From Bacillota bacterium (GTDB lineage: Bacteria > Bacillota_A > Clostridia > Lachnospirales > Lachnospiraceae), in NCBI GenBank assembly GCA_023443925.1, contig JAEZSL010000428.1:1-11645 (forward strand): 11,645 nucleotides of DNA. The letters are read 5' to 3'. Position 1 is the first letter of the stretch. Every line of letters begins with the position of its first letter. Below are positions 1 through 6,872 of the stretch, piece after piece. The notes under the pieces were generated by a model. That model was not told the origin of the DNA, did not search any database, and saw nothing but the letters and a program-made list of their open reading frames with translations. The translations under genes and the position numbers were made by a program.

Positions 1-66
1 TCCTTAATCTTATTCCCCTTAAAAATTTGTGTGATGTATTGACTTTTATCCTATGATTCGAATCCT

Positions 67-120
67 AAAAGAAGTTTACCATTTTCTACCTTGCTTCTCA
101 ATAGAAAACGATAAACTTCT
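67..120 (-). terminator. Probable intrinsic terminator after the BMP lipoprotein gene
   Basis: On the minus strand a 9-bp outer stem (70-78 with 112-120) and an inner 7-bp stem (82-88 with 102-108) form one long interrupted hairpin with a 13-nt loop. It is followed by four U residues (complement of 67-70). It begins 40 nt after the lipoprotein stop codon. The stem is AT-rich and the U tract short, so termination may be partial. If real, it separates the lipoprotein gene from anything beyond the window edge. Confidence 0.55.
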
Positions 121-159
121 TAGGTAAATTACCTTCTGTTACCTTAATTTCAGGTTATC

Positions 160-1401
160 TTACTTTTTTGGAAGACCCGGGAAATCCTCGGAAATGATTC
201 CGTTAAAGTTGGAGGCGGGAACGATGGTTCCTGACTTTACTAATTCATATGCTTCGGTTAATTTAGATAAAGTATCGGCAGATAACTGCTGACGGCCTTC
301 GGCACTTACATAACCGGTGGAATCGGTATTTGCCTGAAGAACTACATTCTGTCCTTTAAAGGAACCGTCTTTTACTGCATTTAATGCTCTTTCCACGTTT
401 ATACTCATTACCTTTAATGCAGAGGTAAGAATTACATTGGTATCACCGTTTACACCATCATCATACTGGTCAACATCACAGCCGATTACAGAAACGCCTT
501 TTGCTTCTTTTGCAGCAGTAAATACACCGTTACCGGAGGCACCGGCAGCAACAAAGATAATATCGCAGCCTGCATCTATCAGTGCATTGCCGACTACTTT
601 TCCGGTTGCTTCATCCGCAAAAGATCCTACATAATTACCGTTTACATTGGCTCCCGTTACGTCCGTGCCGGCATAAGCGGGCAATTCAACGAATTCAACG
701 GTTTTACCATACAGCGCATTGACATAGTTTACACCGGATTCAAAACCGTACTGGTAATTTACATTGGATGGATATGCGACACCGTTAACAACGGCTACTT
801 TACCTGACTTTGTTTCAAGAGCAGCTGCCATTCCAGCAAAAAAGCCGCTTTCCTGTTCTGCAAAAGTCATGGCATAGATATTATCAAATACGGTCTGATC
901 ACCCTGGGCCGCAGGATCAGAGTCGATTAATATAAATTTTTTATCGGGATTTTCCAGAGCTACCCCGGAAATACCTGCGAACTGGAAGCCAGGGCATACA
1001 ATAACATCATAATCTGCATCAATATCGGCTACGGCTTGTACCGCTGCCGCGGTATCTCCGGTGGGTTCGTTAACCGGGGTTACGGTTGCATCGGGATTTG
1101 CTTTGATAAAGTTTAAGATACCATTATAATTATCTTCGTTAAATGATCCGTCATCTACTCCGGATGGACTGGTCACGATGGCAATCTTTAAGCCGGCGGC
1201 AGAAGCATCTGCTGAGGGTTCTTCTGTCTCAGGCTGGGTTGCCGTATCGTTTCCCGTATCAGCTGTGGCGGTTTCTTCCGCAGCAGTCTGATCCGTGGTT
1301 CCTGTGGCTGCATCCTTCTTTGCACAGCCGGTAAATGCTGCGGCCGTGAGTACCATGATTAATGCAAAAACCGTTACTATCTGCATCTTACTTTTTTTCA
1401 T
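160..1401 (-). CDS. BMP/PnrA-family nucleoside-binding lipoprotein (ABC substrate-binding)
   Basis: A 413-residue extracellular lipoprotein of the basic membrane protein (BMP/PnrA/Med) family, whose characterised members bind purine nucleosides for an ABC importer. A basic N-terminus and hydrophobic segment lead to a lipobox (F-T-G-C) with the lipidated cysteine at residue 26. Residues 27-70 are a low-complexity T/A/E/D linker that tethers the domain. The binding domain starts near residue 71; the family landmark DDGSFNE is at 83-89, and later GASGNG and IGCDVDQY segments match the hinge region. The start is supported by AGGAGGT at 1410-1416, 8 nt upstream of ATG. No ATPase or permease gene adjoins it inside the window, and a hairpin terminator follows, so the transporter partners must lie elsewhere or beyond the edge. 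Nucleoside as ligand is inferred from the family and from the phosphorylase genes nearby. Confidence 0.9.
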   Translation of the reverse strand: MKKSKMQIVTVFALIMVLTAAAFTGCAKKDAATGTTDQTAAEETATADTGNDTATQPETEEPSADASAAGLKIAIVTSPSGVDDGSFNEDNYNGILNFIKANPDATVTPVNEPTGDTAAAVQAVADIDADYDVIVCPGFQFAGISGVALENPDKKFILIDSDPAAQGDQTVFDNIYAMTFAEQESGFFAGMAAALETKSGKVAVVNGVAYPSNVNYQYGFESGVNYVNALYGKTVEFVELPAYAGTDVTGANVNGNYVGSFADEATGKVVGNALIDAGCDIIFVAAGASGNGVFTAAKEAKGVSVIGCDVDQYDDGVNGDTNVILTSALKVMSINVERALNAVKDGSFKGQNVVLQANTDSTGYVSAEGRQQLSADTLSKLTEAYELVKSGTIVPASNFNGIISEDFPGLPKK

Positions 1402-1463
1402 AAATATGTACCTCCTGTTTGTTTGCTGTTAGTCGTAAGCCATTCCTTTGTGGGCTATTTTCC

Positions 1464-1502
1464 AAAAAAGATAGACAGGCAAAGATATTTGCCCCATCTA
1501 TC
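1464..1502 (-). terminator. Strong intrinsic terminator or leader attenuator upstream of the BMP gene
   Basis: On the minus strand 1502-1470 folds into a hairpin: a 6-bp basal stem (GATAGA/TCTATC), a small internal loop, a 6-bp upper stem (GGCAAA/TTTGCC) and a TATC loop, followed at once by TTTTTT (1469-1464). It ends 62 nt before the BMP start and 332 nt after the mtnA stop. The remaining 62 nt hold the SD but no convincing promoter, so either this ends mtnA transcription after a very long 3' UTR, or it is an attenuator within the BMP leader. I recognised no purine, T-box or PyrR-type signature just upstream. Confidence 0.7.
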
Positions 1503-1534
1503 TAATGAGTTCAATACTAACACATCCAGGCAGA

Positions 1535-1548
1535 TAATACAATAATAC
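1535..1548. promoter_or_regulatory. Half-operator-like motif TAATACAATAATAC upstream of the BMP gene
   Basis: These 14 bases are identical to part of the right arm of the large operator in front of the gntR gene (5565-5578). On the minus strand they read GTATTATTGTATTA and contain TATTAT boxes that could serve as a -10, but no good -35 is found at 16-18 bp. It may be a second target of the GntR protein; AT-rich coincidence remains possible. Confidence 0.3.
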
Positions 1549-1659
1549 GGCTAGTAAATTTTGCTATTATAATTAATTATTAATATCATTAATAAATTTC
1601 ATTAATTAAAAAAGCATCTTATAATTATAAATTGTAACGTATTATTATACGTGATTATA

Positions 1660-1817
1660 TTAATTTGCTTGGCTTAGATTAATATGTTTGACATACTTAA
1701 TCTGCTTCATTTAAATTAATATATTTGACTTAAATTGCTTAACTTAATTAGTCCGCATGGCTTAATTATTGCCTGACTTTTTAATGTGCTTTACTAGAAT
1801 TAAATATGCTTTACATA
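1660..1817. repeat. Degenerate tandem array, about nine units of roughly 18 bp
   Basis: Within the 432-bp gap between mtnA and the BMP gene, units starting near 1660, 1679, 1697, 1716, 1733, 1748, 1765, 1781 and 1800 share the approximate consensus TTAATATGCTTGACTTA. Spacing is 15-19 bp. Units diverge by several bases each, so the array is old or under weak constraint. The rest of the gap (1503-1659) is very AT-rich, with no gene and no riboswitch I can recognise. Confidence 0.6.
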
Positions 1818-1833
1818 AATGAATATACACAAC

Positions 1834-2898
1834 TTAGAACAACGCTGCGATGCTTTCTTCAAAAGGTGCATAACAGATACCCTTTTCTGTTACAATGGCT
1901 GTAATCAGATTATGATCCGTGACATCAAAAGCCGGATTATAACATTTTACTTCTTTAAGCGCCACAGGTTCCTTATAAAATTTTTCTTTAATTTCATCCG
2001 GATCACGCAGTTCGATTTCGATATCTTCACCGGTTTTGCAGTTTAAATCAATGGTTGATGTGGGACCAAGTACATAAAAAGGTATTCCATAATGTTTAGC
2101 TAAAATCGCAACTCCGCTGGTACCGATCTTATTGGCGGCATCCCCATTGGCAGCTATCCGGTCACAGCCTACGAAACAAGCCTGTATCCAGCCGTTTTTC
2201 ATAACAATACTGGCCATATTGTCGCAGATCAGCGTAACATCAATACCCGCTTTTTCCAGTTCGTAGGCAGTCAGTCTGGCTCCCTGCAGTAGGGGTCTGG
2301 TCTCATCGGCAAATACTTTAAAATTAAATCCTCTTTCTTTCCCCAAGAAAAGCGGCCCCAATGCTGTCCCATACCGGGAGGTGGCCAGGGGACCCGCATT
2401 ACAATGAGTCAGGATACCGTCCCCGTCTTTTATCAGCGTTAGCCCATATTCAGATATGGCTGCACACATTTTTATGTCTTCCGTATGTATGGCTCTGCAT
2501 TCCTCTTCCAGGAGTTTTAAAATTTCGGGAACCGCCTTATCCTGATTAGCGGTTACAACACCTTCCATGCGGTTCAGAGCCCAGCTTAAGTTAACCGCGG
2601 TTGGCCTGGAGGAGTTTAGATAATCCTTATATTTTACAAACTCAGAATAAAAAACCTCATAGGAATCCGTCTCGATTTCACGGGCCAGCACATAGATTCC
2701 GTAGCCCGCGCAGATACCAATGGCCGGTGCGCCTCTTACCTTTAATTCAAAAATAGCATCATAAATATCCTTTGCATTTCCCAGCGTAAGATATTCCGTT
2801 ATACCCGGAAGTTTGGTCTGATCTATGATAATTACTTTACTTCCGTCTTCGCTTAACTTTACATTATCAATATGGGTTACATTATTTAAATTACTCAT
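1834..2898 (-). CDS. mtnA: MtnA-type (5-methylthio/5-deoxy)ribose-1-phosphate isomerase
   Basis: A cytosolic aldose-ketose isomerase of the eIF2B-like MtnA family (354 residues, about the usual length). Characterised members convert 5-methylthioribose 1-phosphate, or 5-deoxyribose 1-phosphate in DHAP-shunt pathways, to the 1-phospho-ketose. Landmarks: DQTKLP at 26-31, VRGAPAIG at 54-61, the catalytic-cysteine motif [11 protein letters not shown] at 163-173 (C166), [14 protein letters not shown] at 198-211, and the catalytic aspartate in [10 protein letters not shown] (D246). The C-terminal NPAFDVT segment is also typical. The start has a GGAG-type SD at 2903-2906. It lies 111 nt after the dehydrogenase gene and on the same strand as PNP. 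No mtnK kinase or mtnN nucleosidase is nearby, so its substrate would have to come from a phosphorylase. The family is secure; the physiological substrate is not. Confidence 0.88.
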   Translation of the reverse strand: MSNLNNVTHIDNVKLSEDGSKVIIIDQTKLPGITEYLTLGNAKDIYDAIFELKVRGAPAIGICAGYGIYVLAREIETDSYEVFYSEFVKYKDYLNSSRPTAVNLSWALNRMEGVVTANQDKAVPEILKLLEEECRAIHTEDIKMCAAISEYGLTLIKDGDGILTHCNAGPLATSRYGTALGPLFLGKERGFNFKVFADETRPLLQGARLTAYELEKAGIDVTLICDNMASIVMKNGWIQACFVGCDRIAANGDAANKIGTSGVAILAKHYGIPFYVLGPTSTIDLNCKTGEDIEIELRDPDEIKEKFYKEPVALKEVKCYNPAFDVTDHNLITAIVTEKGICYAPFEESIAALF

Positions 2899-3009
2899 AA
2901 TTCTCCAATCTTACCTGCAAATTTTTGCTTGTCTTTTGTAATAGAAAGGTTAGTTTACCCAAGCAGGGAATACTCATTTTATTAATGAAATTACGGCTTT
3001 CCATTCAAA

Positions 3010-3933
3010 TCAAAATTGAAAGCCTGCTTTAAAAGCTTTGGATTCAAAAGCTTTGTCATAATCTATTAGCTCATATAATTCAACCGGCGGTAATGTTATG
3101 AGCCCACGCTTTAATAATTGCAGTGCCGGTTCAAAAGGACCACATCTGCTTCCGAGAATGGTTATTTCATTCACGACAAAATAACTCATATCCAGAGTAA
3201 CGCTGCCGGCATAAGTACTTTTACATACAATAACTCCTTTTTTCCGAACGAAGCCTATGGCAGATAAAATACCGGAGGGAGATCCGGCCGCATCAATTAC
3301 TACCTCAAATGTATCCCGTGCATCGGTTACTGCTTTTGCAAACGGGCGAAAGTTGTCCAGTTTCTCTTCATGTCTTCCGATAACCGTCAGATCGGCACCG
3401 GTTAAGGCTATAACCTGGGCGATCATATAAGCTAGTCTTCCGTCTCCGATTACCGCTACATTCTGTGAAGGTTTTATATGAGCCTGCTCAAGTATCTCAA
3501 GGGCCGCTGCCAGGGGTTCGGTAAATACGGCGGTTTCCGTCGGAATTTCGTCCGGCACCACATGCAGCAGCTCTGTCCGGATCGTCATATATTCGGCAAA
3601 GCAGCCGTCTTTATCCGTAATTCCGATTACTTTCCGGTTAAGACAGTGATTCTGTCTGCCGGTACGGCAATAGATACATTCACCGCAGCCTGCATTAATT
3701 TCACCGACGACCCGTTTCCCAATCAAACCGGGGTTGCCGGATTCCACAACTCTTCCAACAAATTCATGCCCCAAAACACCATGAAAATCAGGTTTATAAC
3801 CTTTAATTATTTCCTTATCCGTATTGCAGACCGCACTGATTAATATTTTAACCAGGCTTTCTTCAAAAGCCGGTACCGGTTTCTTATAATCTTCCAGGTA
3901 TTGCACTGTTTTGTCATAATATAAAGCTTTCAT
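3010..3933 (-). CDS. Zinc-dependent MDR-family alcohol/polyol dehydrogenase
   Basis: A 307-residue medium-chain dehydrogenase/reductase, somewhat shorter than the usual 340-350. The N-terminal GroES-like domain has the catalytic zinc ligands C36, H56-E57 and E139. A complete structural-zinc lobe is present with cysteines at 83, 86, 89 and 97. The Rossmann segment begins near 159 with IGDGRLA (162-168), where the last glycine of the usual GxGxxG is alanine. Substrate cannot be read from the sequence; the context (PNP upstream, MtnA-type isomerase downstream) suggests a sugar, polyol or a short aldehyde released from a sugar phosphate. A weak SD (GAAAGGT) precedes the ATG. It follows PNP by 153 nt, a gap with no obvious promoter or terminator. 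Confidence 0.85.
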   Translation of the reverse strand: MKALYYDKTVQYLEDYKKPVPAFEESLVKILISAVCNTDKEIIKGYKPDFHGVLGHEFVGRVVESGNPGLIGKRVVGEINAGCGECIYCRTGRQNHCLNRKVIGITDKDGCFAEYMTIRTELLHVVPDEIPTETAVFTEPLAAALEILEQAHIKPSQNVAVIGDGRLAYMIAQVIALTGADLTVIGRHEEKLDNFRPFAKAVTDARDTFEVVIDAAGSPSGILSAIGFVRKKGVIVCKSTYAGSVTLDMSYFVVNEITILGSRCGPFEPALQLLKRGLITLPPVELYELIDYDKAFESKAFKAGFQF

Positions 3934-4086
3934 TGGTTATACCTTTCTGTAACGTAATTACGAATTAACTTAAGAAAATCTATGTAAGGCTGTGCACTAC
4001 ATGTCATATGCAGATGCATGTATCCGGGCGTTTTGCAGCAGCCGTTTTATATGCAGTAATTATTAATAAGGAGGATACATCCCTTC

Positions 4087-4923
4087 CTAAGCCAGAAATT
4101 TTCCTATATTATTTATCGTTTCAGTTATTAATTCTTTAAATAAAGGAGCAACACGGTCTGCTGTTTCCTGTACTTCTTCATGGGTAAGAGGATCTTTTGT
4201 CATTCCGGCACACAGATTGGAGATGCATGAAATTCCGCATATTTTCATACCCATGTGATTCGCTGCCATTGCTTCGCAGGCTGTACTCATTCCAACTGCA
4301 TCCGCTCCCAGAATTCTGCACATTTTTACTTCCTGGGGAGTTTCAAAGTTCGGTCCGGTAAGCTGTATATATACACCTTCCTGCAGAGGTATCTTCAAAT
4401 TATCGGCTGTACTTCGTATTACATCCTGTAATTCCAAATCATATACGTGGCTCATATCCGGAAAACGGACACCTAACTCTTCCACGTTTTCCCCAATCAA
4501 CGGAGAAGGAACAAAGTTTGATATATGATCGGTAATCATCATAAAATCTCCGCTTTTAAAGCAATAATTAACGCCGCCGGCTGCATTTGTTAAAAACAGT
4601 ACCTCAGCACCCATTAATTTCATTAACCGTACGGGCAGTACCACATCCGATACCTCATACCCTTCGTAATAATGAACTCTGCCCTGCATAATTACCACCG
4701 GAATATCTCCGATGTAACCAAATACAAACCTTCCCTTATGACCTTTTACCGTGGATACCGGAAATCCCTCAATATCACTGTAATCCAATACCGCCGTAAT
4801 CCGGATGGTGTCTGCATAGTCCCCTAATCCCGAACCTAACACCAGGGCAACCTTGGGTTTAAAATCTATCTTCTCCCTGAAACTGTTATAGCATCTACTA
4901 AGCTTCTCGTAAACTGGATTCAT
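4087..4923 (-). CDS. Purine nucleoside phosphorylase, trimeric type (inosine/guanosine)
   Basis: A cytosolic trimeric-type PNP (278 residues; PNP/MTAP family 2, PunA/PupG-like) that cleaves purine ribonucleosides with phosphate to base plus ribose 1-phosphate. Phosphate-site motifs GSGLG (30-34) and GRVHYYEG (81-88) and the TNAAGG strand (112-117) are intact. Pocket residues match human PNP: E194 in GPNFETP (human E201), M212 in VGMST (human M219) and N236 in ISN (human N243), the signature for 6-oxopurines rather than the adenine-binding MTAP pocket. H248 in THEE matches the residue contacting the ribose 5'-OH (human H257). An AGGAG SD lies at 4930-4934. It is the first gene of the minus-strand group and has its own promoter at 4977-5005. 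Confidence 0.93.
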   Translation of the reverse strand: MNPVYEKLSRCYNSFREKIDFKPKVALVLGSGLGDYADTIRITAVLDYSDIEGFPVSTVKGHKGRFVFGYIGDIPVVIMQGRVHYYEGYEVSDVVLPVRLMKLMGAEVLFLTNAAGGVNYCFKSGDFMMITDHISNFVPSPLIGENVEELGVRFPDMSHVYDLELQDVIRSTADNLKIPLQEGVYIQLTGPNFETPQEVKMCRILGADAVGMSTACEAMAANHMGMKICGISCISNLCAGMTKDPLTHEEVQETADRVAPLFKELITETINNIGKFLA

Positions 4924-4976
4924 GTTAATCTCCTCAATTCCTTTCCTGTTATTCCATGAATTTCATATTCCGTTAT

Positions 4977-5005
4977 ATTATAGCAGATAATTCAAGTCTC
5001 TTCAA
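4977..5005 (-). promoter_or_regulatory. Sigma-A-type promoter for the PNP gene
   Basis: Minus strand: TTGAAG (5005-5000), a 17-bp spacer, TATAAT (4982-4977), with an extended -10 (TGC before TATAAT). The PNP start is about 50 nt beyond, so the 5' UTR is short. It lies between the YmaF stop and PNP, so the group can be transcribed separately from YmaF. Confidence 0.75.
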
Positions 5006-5021
5006 TGAATTAGATAAAATA

Positions 5022-5363
5022 TCACTCTCCTGACGGATCAGGCAGCATTGCCAGCAGACGGAAATCATGCTTGTGACCTGCGTTGGTACTGGTATCGAAT
5101 TCAATATAATGGGTATGTCTGTCGCCTGTTATTAAAGTGCCGGAGGTTCTTCCTATATATTCATGGTAATGTCCGTTAATATAATTTGTCCGGAAGACTA
5201 CCTCATGAACATGACCACTTTTGTCTACAGGAATTGCTTCTCCGGTAACACCTGAAAACCGGTGGTAATGATTATCCGTGGTTTTGGTGTAACCATAAAA
5301 GTCATGGACGTGATTTTGCAGTTCGATTTCTTTTATATCAAAATTTAATTTAATATATTCCAA
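5022..5363 (-). CDS. YmaF-family histidine-rich small protein
   Basis: A 113-residue soluble protein matching the YmaF family, whose function is unknown. It carries six HxH motifs beginning at residues 18, 32, 51, 65, 83 and 97, that is, spaced 14, 19, 14, 18 and 14. This shows an internal triplication of a roughly 33-residue unit, each with two HxH pairs; the clustering suggests metal binding (inference). Start choice: no ATG is available. TTG at 5363 lies 9 nt after AGGAG, while the more upstream in-frame TTG at 5372 abuts the AGGAG with no spacer, so 5363 is preferred. No signal peptide or membrane segment. It is divergent from the GntR/ABC operon and just upstream of PNP; no terminator was seen between it and PNP. 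Confidence 0.8.
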   Translation of the reverse strand: MEYIKLNFDIKEIELQNHVHDFYGYTKTTDNHYHRFSGVTGEAIPVDKSGHVHEVVFRTNYINGHYHEYIGRTSGTLITGDRHTHYIEFDTSTNAGHKHDFRLLAMLPDPSGE

Positions 5364-5464
5364 AATAATCAACTCCTAGTCATTTTCTTACAAAATAAGT
5401 GTTTCAAGGTATCATATGCGTAAATATAGAATTAGTGCACTCCTCATTACAGGCATTAAAAGTA

Positions 5465-5510
5465 ATAACCTGCTTTTGACTGTTAAAATATCAAATAATT
5501 TCCAGGTTAT
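5465..5510. repeat. 8-bp inverted repeat between ymaF and gntR
   Basis: ATAACCTG (5465-5472) and CAGGTTAT (5503-5510) are perfect complements separated by 30 nt, just upstream of the gntR -35 box. It could be a weak hairpin or a regulator site. The rest of the 340-bp gap 5364-5703 holds the gntR promoter and operator and a leader of about 145 nt; no convincing ymaF promoter was found. Confidence 0.3.
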
Positions 5511-5522
5511 ATAAAAAACGTA

Positions 5523-5551
5523 TTGACATAGATAGAAAGCAAGTGTATTAT
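5523..5551 (+). promoter_or_regulatory. Sigma-A promoter of the gntR-ABC operon
   Basis: TTGACA (5523-5528), exactly 17 bp, TATTAT (5546-5551). The -10 box lies inside the left arm of the 5542-5581 operator, so a bound repressor would block it. Transcription would start near 5558, giving a 5' UTR of about 145 nt before gntR. Confidence 0.85.
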
Positions 5552-5581
5552 TGTATTAATCCCTTAATACAATAATACACT
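5542..5581. promoter_or_regulatory. Perfect 18+18 bp dyad operator, probable GntR autoregulatory site
   Basis: AGTGTATTATTGTATTAA (5542-5559) and its exact reverse complement (5564-5581) flank TCCC. Each arm holds two direct copies of a GTATTA half-site, giving four half-sites in nested dyads, enough for two repressor dimers. It covers the -10 and probable start site of the gntR promoter. Autorepression is inferred from position and from how GntR/YtrA-type regulators usually work. Confidence 0.85.
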
Positions 5582-5703
5582 CAAGTCAACAAATACAAAA
5601 AAATATTCGGTAATACAAGAAATCATTTAATCTGAATTGGACAGATTGGGTTCAGGGTAGTCTTTAAAGCCCGAACGATTCTGATAGGAAAGGAGTTGAT
5701 TAA

Positions 5704-6078
5704 ATGCAATGGGATATTAATTCCGATCGGCCGGTTTATATACAGCTAATCGAGCAGATTCAGGCTGGAATCATATCCGGTTATTTTAAACCTGGTGACA
5801 AACTGCCCTCTGTCCGGGAACTGGCAGCCGAGGCAGCCGTTAACCCCAATACCATGCAGAAAGCATTAACCGAACTGGAGCGTTGTGAATTACTTTATAC
5901 GAACAGAACCAGCGGCAGATATATAACCTCCGATGAAAAGCTGATAAAAAAGCTAAAAAGCAGTTCTGCCAAAGCTCATATACTGGATTTTCTGGAGAAG
6001 ATGAAACAGTTGGGTTTTGATTCAAAAGAAACATTGATACTGATCAATGAAATTATGGAATTGAAAGAAAATCATTAG
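5704..6078 (+). CDS. GntR-family transcriptional regulator, YtrA subfamily
   Basis: A 124-residue DNA-binding repressor. An N-terminal GntR winged helix-turn-helix (about residues 10-72) includes PVYIQLIEQI, the GYFKPGDKLPSVRELA turn (26-41) and the recognition region VNPNTMQKAL (46-55). Only about 50 helical residues follow, which is the short YtrA-type dimerisation tail without a metabolite-binding domain. The start is fixed by AGGAG at 5691-5695, 8 nt before ATG. It is the first gene of an operon with an ABC ATPase and permease, the arrangement of YtrA-type modules that usually respond to cell-envelope stress or antibiotics. Likely autorepressed through the 5542-5581 operator. The inducing signal cannot be read from the sequence. 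Confidence 0.93.
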   Translation: MQWDINSDRPVYIQLIEQIQAGIISGYFKPGDKLPSVRELAAEAAVNPNTMQKALTELERCELLYTNRTSGRYITSDEKLIKKLKSSSAKAHILDFLEKMKQLGFDSKETLILINEIMELKENH

Positions 6079-6084
6079 GAAAGG

Positions 6085-6157
6085 ATTGCCACACAACAAT
6101 TCTTTCATTCCTAAGATATTTATAAATGTGGCAATACCGCAGATATGTCTGTGGTAT
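6085..6157 (+). other. Two adjoining RNA hairpins between gntR and the ABC ATPase gene
   Basis: ATTGCCACA (6085-6093) pairs perfectly with TGTGGCAAT (6127-6135) over a 33-nt loop. ATACCGCAGA (6134-6143) pairs with TCTGTGGTAT (6148-6157) through ten pairs, one a G-U, around a TATG tetraloop. The two stems share bases 6134-6135, so they stack end to end or compete. No U tract follows, so this is not a standard terminator. The second hairpin ends 16 nt before the ATPase ATG, which has no clear SD. A role in mRNA processing, stability or translational control is inferred. Confidence 0.6.
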
Positions 6158-6173
6158 ACAATTGGTATAAAAT

Positions 6174-6872
6174 ATGAATGCGATATTAGAATGTCATTCT
6201 CTGACAAAGAAGTTTTCAGGTTTTAACGCTTTATCCGAAGTTGACCTGACTCTTGAAAGAGGCCGTATCATCGGTCTTTTGGGTCCAAATGGAAGCGGTA
6301 AATCAACTCTATTAAAAACAATTAACGGACTGTTGGTCCCGGATGCAGGAACTGTCCTTATAAACGGAATGAAACCTGGCACCGAAAGTAAAAAAATTGT
6401 CTCATACCTACCCGAGCGGACTTATCTTGCAGAATGGATGTCGGTACATGAAGTAATCCGTTTTTTCCAGGATTTTTACGATAATTTTGATGATGCCAAG
6501 GCATATGACATGTTAGGAAGACTTCAGATCGACCCGAAAAAAAGCTTGAAAACCATGTCTAAAGGTACAAAAGAAAAAGTACAGCTGATCCTGGTTATGA
6601 GCCGGAAAGCTGATTTATACTGTCTCGATGAGCCTATTGGAGGAGTTGATCCCGCTTCCAGGGATTATATCCTTAATACAATTATTTCAAATTATAATGA
6701 AAACGCAACTGTAATAATATCAACCCATCTCATTGCTGACATCGAAAATGCCCTGGACGAAATTATCTTTATAAAAGACGGCAGGATTACGCTGCACGCC
6801 GGGGTTGACGATGTCCGGGCAAAAGAAGGGAAATCCATTGATTCCTTATTCAGGGAGGTATTTAAATGTTAG
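6174..6872 (+). CDS. ABC transporter ATP-binding protein (YtrB-like)
   Basis: A 232-residue cytosolic ATPase subunit of an ABC-2-type transporter. Walker A GPNGSGKST at 37-45; the Q-loop position carries glutamate (LPE, 79-81); the signature is the degenerate SKGTKEK (129-135); Walker B ends in LDEP (151-154), followed by the D-loop GGVDP; the switch histidine is H185 in STH. Such degenerate signatures are common in YtrB/BcrA-like exporters. No recognisable SD precedes the ATG at 6174; a strong hairpin lies just upstream instead. The end overlaps the permease start by 7 nt, indicating translational coupling. With the GntR gene it forms a self-regulated ABC module; substrate unknown. Confidence 0.93.
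   Translation: MNAILECHSLTKKFSGFNALSEVDLTLERGRIIGLLGPNGSGKSTLLKTINGLLVPDAGTVLINGMKPGTESKKIVSYLPERTYLAEWMSVHEVIRFFQDFYDNFDDAKAYDMLGRLQIDPKKSLKTMSKGTKEKVQLILVMSRKADLYCLDEPIGGVDPASRDYILNTIISNYNENATVIISTHLIADIENALDEIIFIKDGRITLHAGVDDVRAKEGKSIDSLFREVFKC

Noticed and set aside
1402..1700. Purine riboswitch, T-box or PyrR-type leader before the BMP gene
   Set aside because: None of the conserved cores of these elements could be found by eye, although a terminator hairpin is present.
3934..4086. Regulatory element between PNP and the dehydrogenase gene
   Set aside because: Only a 6-bp TACATG/CATGTA inverted pair was found; no U tract, promoter or known motif.
4087..4923. Calling the PNP a methylthioadenosine phosphorylase because mtnA is nearby
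   Set aside because: E194, N236 and H248 match the 6-oxopurine ribonucleoside PNP pocket, not the MTAP pocket.
5363..5372. TTG at 5372 as the YmaF start
   Set aside because: It directly abuts the AGGAG with no spacer; TTG at 5363 has a workable 9-nt spacing.
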